NCBI RefSeq assembly: GCF_004010155.1
Contig: NZ_RRYH01000015.1
Coordinates: 1 to 64,000 of the forward strand
Length of the DNA stretch: 64,000 bases
Reading direction: 5' to 3'
From: Solirhodobacter olei
GTDB taxonomy: Bacteria > Pseudomonadota > Alphaproteobacteria > Rhodobacterales > Rhodobacteraceae
The translations under genes were made by a program, and so were the position numbers. The notes below the pieces were generated by a model. The model did not search any database. It saw only the letters and a list, made by a program, of their open reading frames with translations, and was not told where the DNA came from. Position 1 is the stretch's first letter. The number at the start of each line of letters is the position of its first letter. This document shows positions 8,564 through 16,433 of the stretch, in pieces.

Positions 8564-9078
8564 ATTGGTCGATCTTGGAAAAGCAGAAGAACGTTGTTGG
8601 CCGCGGCAACTCTGACAATGTGATGATCACACCAACGGCATCGCCGTACCCAGATGACTCGGGGACAATCCAAATAGGGAGATCGGTCGCACGATCAGTG
8701 ACAGGGAAGGCAGATAGCGGCCCTTGAAAAGTCGTGGCGTGAGAGTGGAGCCAACTGGAGCGAACGGCCCAGAGCCGACCTTCCGACCCTAATCAGATGC
8801 GGCGGTGCAGCTTCTCAGAACCGGACTTTCGGTGCTGAGGACAGAAATTTCATGTGTTGAACGTTGATACCGCCTCTCACCCGCGACCGAGCGGGCCGTC
8901 ACACGGGCATTTGCACGCTTCGCTGCCAAACCGACGGAGCAGGACTAAGGCCGGCAGGCGACATGCATCAGCCTCACCACCTCCGCGCCCCCCTCCTTGC
9001 GAGCTTCCCACTCTATACATCATACGCTCCTTGCCATAGCGTCCTACGGCAGTCGGGGCCGCTCCGGGGGAAAGGACT
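8564..9078. other. Intergenic region between divergent recombinase and nickel-permease genes
   Basis: About 515 bases with no supported gene. It should hold the leftward promoter of the recombinase operon and the rightward promoter of the metal transporters. I looked for a B12-box (cobalamin riboswitch) and for a paired GTATGA/TCATAC nickel-regulator site; only an isolated TCATAC half-like sequence near 9018 is seen, which is not enough to call either. Confidence 0.5.
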
Positions 9079-10143
9079 TTGGCGATTTCCTTCGGGCAAA
9101 TATTCGACGATCGGGGCACAGCGCTGCGGACGAAGGTCGTCGGCTTACTCGGCCTCCTGACCCTCCTGAATGTCATGGCCTGGGGCTGGGCGCTGCTCAG
9201 CTTTCGGACGTATCCGGTGCTGTTGGGCACGGCGCTAATCGCCTGGGGCTTCGGGCTGCGCCATGCCGTCGATGCGGACCATATAGCAGCCATCGACAAC
9301 GTAACCCGGAAGCTCATGCAGGCCGGCAAGCGTCCGGTCGCAGTCGGGTTCTTCTTCTCGCTTGGCCATTCGACGATCGTCGCCCTCGCCTCGATCGCTG
9401 TCGCCGCCACTGCCAGCGCGTTCAAGGACCAGATCGAGGAATATCACGCAATTGGCGGTGTCATCGGAACCTGCGTCTCGGCGACGTTCCTTCTGATCAT
9501 TGCGCTCGCCAACCTCGCCATCTTCCGCCGCATCTACCGAACCTTCCAGGAGGTCAGAAACGGTCGGCAGCTCCCCGACGAGAGCATGGAAGACATGCTG
9601 GCAGGGGGCGGTTATCTCACTGCGGTCCTGCGCCCGGCGTTCCGCCTGGTGACCCGGTCGTGGCACATGTATCCGCTCGGCCTCCTGTTCGGCCTCGGCT
9701 TCGATACGGCGACGGAGGTCGGACTCCTCGTCATCTCGGCGGCCGAGGCCGCGAAGGGGATGGATGTCTGGGCAATCATGATCTTCCCGGTCCTGTTCGC
9801 GGTGGGCATGTCGCTGATCGACACGATGGACAGCATCCTGATGCTCGGCGCCTATGGCTGGGCCTTCGTGAAGCCCATCCGCAAGCTCTACTACAACATG
9901 ACGATCACCGGCGTCTCGGTGGTGGTCGCGCTGCTCGTAGGCGGGATCGAGGCTCTGGGGATGCTCGGAGACAAGCTTGGCCTGACCGGTCCGTTTTGGG
10001 AGGCCATCGGATCGCTCAACGGCAATTTCGGCAGCATCGGCTTCGTCATCATCGGGGTCTTCATTGCAGCCTGGCTCCTGTCCTTCGCGATCTACCGGGC
10101 GCGCGGCTACGACGATCTGGACACCGACGCCTCCGCCGACTGA
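9079..10143 (+). CDS. NiCoT-family nickel/cobalt permease, 354 aa
   Basis: Inner-membrane secondary transporter for Ni2+ and/or Co2+ (HoxN/HupN/NixA family). The hallmark 'RHAVDADHIAAIDN' begins at residue 61, and further family motifs 'GFFFSLGHSTIV' and 'LGFDTATEVGLL' follow. Length and eight-helix pattern fit the family. The start appears to be TTG at 9079 behind a purine-rich GGGGGAAAGGA; an in-frame TAG at 9037 limits upstream alternatives and no ATG is available. The metal cannot be decided from motifs; no hydrogenase, urease or B12 genes are nearby. A chromate transporter follows 110 bases downstream on the same strand. Confidence 0.88.
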   Translation: MAISFGQIFDDRGTALRTKVVGLLGLLTLLNVMAWGWALLSFRTYPVLLGTALIAWGFGLRHAVDADHIAAIDNVTRKLMQAGKRPVAVGFFFSLGHSTIVALASIAVAATASAFKDQIEEYHAIGGVIGTCVSATFLLIIALANLAIFRRIYRTFQEVRNGRQLPDESMEDMLAGGGYLTAVLRPAFRLVTRSWHMYPLGLLFGLGFDTATEVGLLVISAAEAAKGMDVWAIMIFPVLFAVGMSLIDTMDSILMLGAYGWAFVKPIRKLYYNMTITGVSVVVALLVGGIEALGMLGDKLGLTGPFWEAIGSLNGNFGSIGFVIIGVFIAAWLLSFAIYRARGYDDLDTDASAD

Positions 10144-10253
10144 GGTCCGCCCGGCGCCTCTCTTGCGCTTTCCGGATCGTCCCGCGATCCTGCCCCCGGC
10201 CGTCGCATCGGGACGGCGCGAAGCCGGATCGCCAGGCACCCACGGATTCCAGC

Positions 10254-11462
10254 ATGACCGATCAAAGCAAAGCCCAGCCCGCCGGAAACGCCCGGGAGGT
10301 CTTCCGCGCCTTCCTGCGCCTCGGCCTGACCAGCTTCGGCGGGCCCATCGCGCATCTCGGCTACTTTCGGAACGATCTTGTCGTGAAGCGGCGCTGGATC
10401 AACGAGGCGGACTTCGCCGATCTCGTGGCACTCTGCCAGTTCCTGCCGGGTCCCGCGTCCAGTCAGGTGGGCTTCGCCCTCGGTGTCCTGCGCGGCGGTC
10501 CACTCGGCGGCCTCGCCGCCTGGACGGCGTTCACGCTGCCGTCCGCACTCCTGCTCGTCGCCTTTGCTGCTGGTCTGTCGCTCTTCGCCGACCCCGCTGG
10601 GCAGTCGGTTCTCCACGGACTTCAGCTTGCGGCCGTGGCTGTTGTCGCCCAGGCGGTCTGGGGCATGGCCCGCAGCCTGGCGCCGGACCGGCCGCGGGCT
10701 GGGATCGCCCTCTGTGCCATCCTGCTCGCCGCCTTCACGGGCGCCGCCTTCGGACAGGTTGCCGCCATTGGCCTGGGCGCCCTCGCCGGGCTGGTTCTAT
10801 GCCGCGGAGAGGCCAGCAGCGGCGCCGGGCGGCTTCACTTTCCCGTCTCCCGACGCGCCGGCGCGATCTGCATCGGCCTGTTCTTCCTCCTCCTCCTGCT
10901 TTCAATGTTCGAGCCTTCAGCTGTAGGCGCCCAGGGGGCCAAGCTCTTTGCCGCCGTCTATCGCTCCGGTGCCCTCGTCTTCGGGGGCGGCCATGTCGTC
11001 CTCCCACTTTTGCAGGCGTCGGTCGTGCGGCCGGGCTGGGTCACCGGAGATGCCTTCCTCGCCGGATACGGCGCCGCGCAGGCGGTTCCCGGGCCGCTCT
11101 TCAGCTTTTCGGCCTATCTCGGCGCGGTGGCGGTGCCTGCGCCGAACGGCCTCGCCGGAGCGGCGATCGCCCTCGTCGGGATATTCCTTCCCGGCCTGCT
11201 CCTCGTTGCCGGGATGCTCCCATTCTGGGACAGCCTTCGCGGGAGGCCGATGGCGCAGGCGGCGATGCGGGGCGCCAATGCCGCTGTGGTCGGCATCCTC
11301 GCCGCGGCCCTTTACGATCCGGTCTGGACCAGCGCCGTCCGGACCCCGAAAGATTTCGCGGTCGCGGCGATCGGGTTTCTCCTCCTCACCCTGTGGAAGG
11401 CACCACCCTGGCTTGTGGTGCTCCTCGCAGCGGCCGGAGGATGGCTGCTCATCACCCCTTGA
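10254..11462 (+). CDS. chrA: ChrA chromate transporter, 402 aa
   Basis: Inner-membrane CHR-family efflux protein; long-form members export chromate. It has the two-half architecture of the long chain family: half one contains 'GLTSFGGPIAHLGYF' and 'CQFLPGPASSQVGFALG', half two 'VFGGGHVVLPLLQ' and 'AQAVPGPLFSFSAYLG'. About ten to twelve hydrophobic segments are present and the length is normal. It lies 110 bases after the NiCoT permease, so the pair may form a metal transport unit. No ChrB regulator is seen beside it, so chromate resistance is inferred from family only. Confidence 0.9.
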   Translation: MTDQSKAQPAGNAREVFRAFLRLGLTSFGGPIAHLGYFRNDLVVKRRWINEADFADLVALCQFLPGPASSQVGFALGVLRGGPLGGLAAWTAFTLPSALLLVAFAAGLSLFADPAGQSVLHGLQLAAVAVVAQAVWGMARSLAPDRPRAGIALCAILLAAFTGAAFGQVAAIGLGALAGLVLCRGEASSGAGRLHFPVSRRAGAICIGLFFLLLLLSMFEPSAVGAQGAKLFAAVYRSGALVFGGGHVVLPLLQASVVRPGWVTGDAFLAGYGAAQAVPGPLFSFSAYLGAVAVPAPNGLAGAAIALVGIFLPGLLLVAGMLPFWDSLRGRPMAQAAMRGANAAVVGILAAALYDPVWTSAVRTPKDFAVAAIGFLLLTLWKAPPWLVVLLAAAGGWLLITP

Positions 11463-12046
11463 GCCCAGGGACGCCTGCTGCCCTCTGCACCAGTTCGCGA
11501 CCACGCCGGGAAACTCCAAGATCCGGCGCTCCAAACTTTGGGAGCGGAACAAGAAGGTCGGAAACTCCGGCCTCAGCTGGTCCAAAGTAGGGTAACGGAG
11601 CAACCTCTCCGCGGACTTTCTGCAAGTCCGGAAGAGAGCCGGGGTATCCAGGTCACCGACATTATCATGGCGATATACATCGCACGGTCTCTGCCCCTTG
11701 CTCACCAAGGCGATCGCTCGGGCGACCCGGATTGCGCGAATGGCTGCTATCTCGATTTACCGCAGGCGCAACGCCGCGGGTGCAAATGACAGCTCTCCGC
11801 CCTTCTTGCCAGGACCACCGAGGCGTCACGACCGATCGACAAAGGGCATTGATCCGCGTAGCCCGCGCCGCAGTTCAGACCGTCAAACAGGCCATTGTTG
11901 CAACTGCGCGTGCGCTGGCCACCGTTTGCATGAAGGGTTCGCGCGGGGGGCGTCAGGACTCGTGTGGAGTTGAGCCCCTATCGCCGGGCTTGAGGGAGCG
12001 TCCTCGTCCAGGCCAAGTAGCGGCCCACCCTTACATCGAGAACGCA
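11463..12046. other. Gene-free stretch holding one copy of a dispersed repeat
   Basis: About 584 bases between convergent chrA and ribB. No credible gene. It contains repeat copy A (11732-11807); short open frames here look like decayed coding sequence. No strong intrinsic terminator is seen for either flanking gene. Confidence 0.5.
11732..11807 (+). repeat. Dispersed 75-bp repeat, copy A
   Basis: Aligns without gaps over 75 bases to 54943-55017 with about 61 identities by eye, and more weakly to 45968-46037. All copies are in the same orientation and in non-coding DNA. In one frame both better copies encode a similar peptide ('AANDSSPPF'-like, 'ANDSSPPF'), with many differences at third positions, which suggests a former coding sequence or a strand-specific structured element. 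Confidence 0.6.
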
Positions 12047-13156
12047 TTACGCTTCGGGGATCGCACGTGTTCCCGCAATCGAAAGTCCATAGGCCTCGAG
12101 GCCCACAACCTTAGGAACGGGAGAATTGGTCAGAAGTGTAAGCTTGGTGATGCCAAGTGAAGACAGTATCTGCGCACCAAGACCATATTGCCGCAGGGTT
12201 TGCGGAGAAACGGCGTCGTCTGCGACCAGCTTCATATGTGTGTCCCGAAGGAGCACAAGTGCACCACGCCCCTCCTCCGCTATCAACCGCATCGCTTGAC
12301 CGAATTCAGCGGAGCGCCCGCTTCCGCCCAGCCCTGCTACGTCCAAAAGGGGATCGAGAGTATGCATCCGAACGAGCACAGGTTCGGCACCTGTCAGATC
12401 TCCACATGTCAATGCGATGTGCTCGTCTCCGTACACATCGTCGGAAAAGATACGCATCAACCACTCGCCGCCAAACTCTGATTCGACGGTGCGTTCGGAT
12501 CTTACCTTGACGAGGTTATCATGGCGTCGCCGATACTTGATCAGGTCCGAAATCGTCCCGATCTTCAAGCCGTGCAGCTGCGCAAAAGAAATGAGGTCTG
12601 GCAATCTTGCCATAGTCCCATCTTCATTCATAACCTCGCAGATCACGCCTGATGGGTTCAGTCCAGCAAGGCGTGGGATATCAACCGCCGCCTCAGTGTG
12701 ACCGGCTCGAACAAGCACTCCACCGTCGCGAGCCCGAAGTGGAAAAACATGACCAGGAGTGGCGATGTCCTGAGGACCCTTGGTTGGATCTATCGCCACT
12801 GCGACTGACCGCGCACGATCATGCGCCGAGATGCCCGTTGTCACCCCTTCACGCGCCTCTATCGACACCGTGAAAGCCGTTTCATGCCGGCTTGAGTTTT
12901 TCGGACTCATCAACTGAAGACCCAGGCCCTCGATCCGATCGCCGGTAAGCGCCAGGCAAATCAGGCCCCGCCCATGAGTAGCCATAAAGTTTATTGCCGC
13001 CGGCGTACACATTTGGGCTGGAATAATCAGATCCCCTTCATTCTCACGGTCTTCATGATCAACGAGGATAAACATGCGTCCATTTCTGGCATCGTCGATT
13101 ATCTCCTCAATTGAAGAGATTGCATCCGAATACTCACTCAGATTGTCGCCATGCAT
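12047..13156 (-). CDS. ribB: RibB/RibBA-type 3,4-dihydroxy-2-butanone-4-phosphate synthase, 369 aa
   Basis: Converts ribulose 5-phosphate to 3,4-dihydroxy-2-butanone 4-phosphate and formate, the riboflavin precursor step. The N-terminal half is canonical: 'VDHEDRENEGDLIIPAQ' (near residues 32-48), 'EAREGVTTGISAHDRA' and 'RAGHTEAAVDIPRLAG'. The C-terminal half has the GTP cyclohydrolase II fold sequence but lacks the zinc cysteines ('LLDVAGLGGSGRSAEFG' where active enzymes have a Cys cluster), as is common in alphaproteobacterial RibB proteins. The ATG at 13156 is preferred over a GTG three codons upstream. It lies 110 bases past deoR on the same strand, so it may be co-transcribed with the sugar operon; no FMN riboswitch is visible. 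Confidence 0.88.
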   Translation of the reverse strand: MHGDNLSEYSDAISSIEEIIDDARNGRMFILVDHEDRENEGDLIIPAQMCTPAAINFMATHGRGLICLALTGDRIEGLGLQLMSPKNSSRHETAFTVSIEAREGVTTGISAHDRARSVAVAIDPTKGPQDIATPGHVFPLRARDGGVLVRAGHTEAAVDIPRLAGLNPSGVICEVMNEDGTMARLPDLISFAQLHGLKIGTISDLIKYRRRHDNLVKVRSERTVESEFGGEWLMRIFSDDVYGDEHIALTCGDLTGAEPVLVRMHTLDPLLDVAGLGGSGRSAEFGQAMRLIAEEGRGALVLLRDTHMKLVADDAVSPQTLRQYGLGAQILSSLGITKLTLLTNSPVPKVVGLEAYGLSIAGTRAIPEA

Positions 13157-13266
13157 GCGCAACACCCCTATAGATCATCCGCTGCGCGGATTACTGACAA
13201 ACCCTCAGCATAAACTACCTTTGAGCCTGCCCTTGTTCGCATCGGGAAGATGAAAACGAAATACCA

Positions 13267-14118
13267 TCAAGCAATCAACAATTCGATCCCTCGGTTTTCG
13301 ATCTCCCGCGCCGCCTTATCGCTGATCCCATCATCTGTGATAAACGTCTGTACCAGATCCAACGCCCCAAGACGCGCGAAGGACGTCCGGTCGATCTTGG
13401 TAGAATCGGCCACCAGGTAGACGTGAGAGGCGGACTCAATCATCGCCTGCTTGAGACGGAGATCCGCAAGGCTCGGCAACGTCAATCCGGCGTCGAAGCT
13501 CACTCCACCCGTGGCGAGAAAGAGTTTGCCTGCAAAAATGTCGTCGAAAAATTCAACCGACTTCTCTCCGCTGAGGGAGAGGGTTGGCGCTTTGAACTGG
13601 CCGCCTGGCATATGCACCGAGTATCCAGGAACGCCGCCAAGCATGAGAGCGATGTTCAGGGCATTCGTGATGACGGTCAGCTCCTGCCGATCGAGCAGAC
13701 AATGTGCTACCTCTGTCGTCGTGGAACCTGAGTCCAGGATGATGGTCTCACCATCTCTCACCAGCGCGGCCGCTCGAGCGCCGATCTTTCGTTTCTTCTC
13801 CATGTTCTCCATGTGCTGAAGAGACATGGTGCCAACCTGTTGAGGGACGGTCTTGAGATAAGCACCGCCGTGTTCCCTCAAGATATGTCCATCATTTTCG
13901 AGCCGCTCGAGATCCTGCCGGATCGTCGCTTCGGAGACTTGAAAAGCTTCGCTGAGATCTCGCACCCGAGCGCTGCCTTCTTCCTGAAGCCAGTCGAGGA
14001 TGCGCATCCGACGCGGTTCTGCGAGAAGGCCCGGCTCCGGCTCGGCGGCACGACCGCCGCCTCGGCCGTTTCGCGGCCTTCCCCGCACCGGGCTCGCCGG
14101 CTTTTCAGAAATGGCCAT
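13267..14118 (-). CDS. DeoR-family transcriptional regulator, 283 aa
   Basis: Sugar-phosphate-responsive repressor. The DeoR helix-turn-helix lies at about residues 38-90 ('RMRILDWLQEEGSARVRDL' then 'VSEATIRQDLERLENDGHI'), and the ISOcot-like effector domain follows, with 'ILDSGSTTTEVAHCL', 'LFLATGGVSFDAGLTLP' and 'YLVADSTKIDRTSFA'. A basic, disordered 37-residue N-terminal extension precedes the HTH, longer than usual. AGAGG is seven bases before the ATG. It sits directly downstream of the ABC importer genes and is the likely local regulator of the 14298-23588 operon; candidate operators lie upstream of it and upstream of the operon. Confidence 0.88.
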   Translation of the reverse strand: MAISEKPASPVRGRPRNGRGGGRAAEPEPGLLAEPRRMRILDWLQEEGSARVRDLSEAFQVSEATIRQDLERLENDGHILREHGGAYLKTVPQQVGTMSLQHMENMEKKRKIGARAAALVRDGETIILDSGSTTTEVAHCLLDRQELTVITNALNIALMLGGVPGYSVHMPGGQFKAPTLSLSGEKSVEFFDDIFAGKLFLATGGVSFDAGLTLPSLADLRLKQAMIESASHVYLVADSTKIDRTSFARLGALDLVQTFITDDGISDKAAREIENRGIELLIA

Positions 14119-14196
14119 CCGTTGACCTCTCGCTCGTTCGCATCACGCGGCACAATATGCGGAAATCACATCGGCTGGCCACGGTTGCACACGATA

Positions 14197-14216
14197 TTTT
14201 TCGTATGCTTTCATAT
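14197..14216 (-). promoter_or_regulatory. Candidate DeoR operator near the regulator's own gene
   Basis: TTTTTCGTATGCTTTCATAT, AT-rich against a GC-rich background, lies about 80 bases upstream of the deoR ATG. It shares TTTCGT/CTTTC elements with the repeats at 23693-23720 in front of the operon, which fits autoregulation by the same protein. Assignment is inference. Confidence 0.35.
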
Positions 14217-14261
14217 TGACCCGGAGCCTGCCAGAGGTGTGACAAGCTCCGGGTCTGAGGA

Positions 14262-14278
14262 GGCCCGCTTGGCGGGCC
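14262..14278 (-). terminator. GC hairpin after the solute-binding gene
   Basis: GGCCCGC and GCGGGCC (14262-14268, 14272-14278) form a 7-bp stem with a 3-nt loop, 19 bases past the stop of the solute-binding protein. No T-run follows, so it may attenuate or protect mRNA ends rather than terminate fully. Confidence 0.4.
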
Positions 14279-14297
14279 CAATCGTTAGCGCGCTGGG

Positions 14298-15272
14298 TTA
14301 GCTCTTCATCGCCCAGTTGGTATAATTGCCGACATTTTCCGGGGTGATCAGGATGCAGTTCAGCTCCTGCTTCTCCGGCAGTCCGGTCTTACCCGTCTTG
14401 ATGTACTGGTCCGCCTCAATCACCGCCTTTTGGGAAAACACAGCGATCGGCTGCAGTACATCGGCCTTGATCTGGCCTTTCTTGATCGAGGCCACGACAT
14501 CGGGGCTACCATCGAACCCGACGACGATCACGTCCGGCTTGTGGGCAGCCAGTAGCGCAGCTTCAGCGCCGAGCGCCATCGTATCGTTACCGGCGATGAC
14601 GCCCTTGACGTCCGGGTGGGCTTGAAGAAGCGTTTGCATGACCGAGAAGCCCTTGGACTGCGACCAGTCCGCGGTCTGTTTCCCGACCATCTTCATGTCC
14701 TTGAAGTGGTTCAGCACGCTTTCTGCACCCTGGGCACGCACTTTGGCGTTGGTGTCGGAAGGAAGGCCGGTCAGCTCAACATAAGTGCCCTTGTATCCCA
14801 TGAGCTTCGCGAATTGGGTACCTTCGAGCTGCGCGCCCTGGAAGTTGTTCGACACGATCTGCGCCTTGGCAATACCCTTGGCGTTGATCTCGCGGTCGAT
14901 CAGGAACACCGGCACGCCAGCGTCTGTCGCGGTCTTCACTGCCGAGATGGACTCGTCAGCCCCAGCGTTGTCCAGAACGATCGCGGACACATGCCGGGCA
15001 ATTGCGGTCTTGATCAGGTTCAGCTGAGTTTCGGCGTTGCCGTCGTGGCTGGCCACCATGGTGCCGTAGCCGAGCTTGGTGGCTTCATCGGCGGCAAATT
15101 TCTCTTCGGCAACAAAGAACGGATTGCTCAGCGAGGGCACGAAGATGGCAATCGTCTTGCCATTTGTGCCCTTCTGAGATTGCACCGACGGTGTAGCCGC
15201 AGATGCCGGAAGCGCCAGTACGCCAAGCGAGGCCGCCATGCAGGCCGTTCCGAGAAGGGTCTTCAGTGTCAT
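14298..15272 (-). CDS. Ribose-type ABC importer, periplasmic sugar-binding protein, 324 aa
   Basis: Peripla_BP_4 (PF13407)-type solute-binding protein. The N-terminal signal peptide 'LGTACMAASLGVLALPASA' is followed by the two-lobe fold: 'FVPSLSNPFFVAEEKFAAD', 'IVLDNAGADESISAVKTA', 'FLIDREINAKG', 'IAGNDTMALGAEAAL' and 'VVGFDGSPD'. The ATG at 15272 is chosen because GGAGGA lies seven bases before it; the frame extends further upstream without support. It is followed leftward by deoR and preceded by permease and ATPase genes. Given the neighbouring kinase, transketolase and isomerase, a pentose such as D-apiose is the likely ligand. Confidence 0.9.
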   Translation of the reverse strand: MTLKTLLGTACMAASLGVLALPASAATPSVQSQKGTNGKTIAIFVPSLSNPFFVAEEKFAADEATKLGYGTMVASHDGNAETQLNLIKTAIARHVSAIVLDNAGADESISAVKTATDAGVPVFLIDREINAKGIAKAQIVSNNFQGAQLEGTQFAKLMGYKGTYVELTGLPSDTNAKVRAQGAESVLNHFKDMKMVGKQTADWSQSKGFSVMQTLLQAHPDVKGVIAGNDTMALGAEAALLAAHKPDVIVVGFDGSPDVVASIKKGQIKADVLQPIAVFSQKAVIEADQYIKTGKTGLPEKQELNCILITPENVGNYTNWAMKS

Positions 15273-15341
15273 GATTGGGTCCTCCCAAAGGTTTTGTTCC
15301 ACTGACTGTGGTGCAACGGCCCTGGCCTCCTGCGCAGGGCG

Positions 15342-16433
15342 TTACCTCTTCACCGCGGCGCCTCCGCGCCACGGAAACTTGACGGCATTGAACTGCACCT
15401 GATCGATTGCCACCGCCACAACGATGACGAACCCGGTGATGATCATTTGCCAAAAGTCGGAAACGCCGAGCAGGATGAGACCGTCGACGAGGACTGCTAT
15501 GACGAGCGCGCCAATCACGCTACCGGTGATTGTCCCCTTGCCCCCCATGAGGGAAGTCCCTCCGAGCACGGCTGCCGCAATCGCGTTCAGCTCATATCCC
15601 GTTCCCGCCGCCGCACCGGCGGAATCGAGTTGCGCGGCGATGACGATGCCGGCGAGCGCTGAGAGGGCACCGGAGATCACATAGACCCGCGCCCGGACGG
15701 AGCGCACTTTGACGCCAGACAGGGCGGCCGCTCGCTCGTTGCCGCCGACCGCATAGATATGGCGACCAAAGGTCGTCCTGGTGGCGACGGCTGAGGCCGC
15801 AAGTGTGGCTATGGCCAGAAGCCAGATGGGCACGGGGATATCGAGGAGCAACCCGTTGCCAAGCCAGGGAAAGCCCATGTTGCCATGCGCCTTGGTGCCG
15901 TCGAGGAACGGGAAGGTGGAGCCGTTGTTGCTTAGAAGGGCAAGCCCCCGCCCGATGTAGAGCGTACCAAGCGTGGCGATGAACGGCGCAACGTTCAGTC
16001 GGGTAATGATCCACCCGTTCACGGCCCCGGCCAGGGCACCTGCGGCGATGCCGATGAGAACGACAGCCCAGGCATGCGGATAGACGACAACGCCGAGGGC
16101 GTGAATTGGAATACCCACGTCGATCAGCGCGCCGACGACCATGCCGCAAAGACCCGCGATTGCACCAACCGACAGGTCGATCCCGCCGGAGACGATGACC
16201 AGCGTCATGCCAATCGCCAGCAGGCCGTTGATAGACGACTGCACCAGCACCGTGATCAGGTTCGACCAGGTCAGGAAGGTCGAGGACAGGAACGTGAACA
16301 GTACCATGATCACGATCAGCGCGACGAAGGCTCGGAACTTCAGAAGAAGTGCTCCGAGCGCCGGTCCCGTGCCGCGCGTCTCGCTTTCCGGGTGTTCACT
16401 CTTTTTCAGGTCTTGCTTGGCCATGTCTTTCAT
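15342..16433 (-). CDS. Ribose-type ABC importer permease, 363 aa
   Basis: RbsC/BPD_transp_2 family inner-membrane subunit with eight to ten membrane spans. Family motifs seen: 'VIVSGGIDLSVGAIAGL', 'NVAPFIATLGTLYIGRGLA', 'TTFGRHIYAVGGNERAA' and 'AAVLGGTSLMGGKGTI'. A hydrophilic, charged N-terminus of about 30 residues precedes the first span. Its ATG overlaps the ATPase stop (ATGA), so translation is coupled. It forms the pore for the sugar delivered by the 14298 binding protein. Length is normal. Confidence 0.92.
   Translation of the reverse strand: MKDMAKQDLKKSEHPESETRGTGPALGALLLKFRAFVALIVIMVLFTFLSSTFLTWSNLITVLVQSSINGLLAIGMTLVIVSGGIDLSVGAIAGLCGMVVGALIDVGIPIHALGVVVYPHAWAVVLIGIAAGALAGAVNGWIITRLNVAPFIATLGTLYIGRGLALLSNNGSTFPFLDGTKAHGNMGFPWLGNGLLLDIPVPIWLLAIATLAASAVATRTTFGRHIYAVGGNERAAALSGVKVRSVRARVYVISGALSALAGIVIAAQLDSAGAAAGTGYELNAIAAAVLGGTSLMGGKGTITGSVIGALVIAVLVDGLILLGVSDFWQMIITGFVIVVAVAIDQVQFNAVKFPWRGGAAVKR

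Noticed and set aside
8564-9078. Cobalamin riboswitch or nickel-regulator operator before the NiCoT gene
   Set aside because: No B12-box or paired half-sites found on inspection.
9235-10239. 334-codon minus-strand open frame
   Set aside because: Antisense to the NiCoT permease; charged low-complexity product.
13157-13266. FMN riboswitch before ribB
   Set aside because: The gap is only 110 bases and lacks the conserved FMN-element segments.
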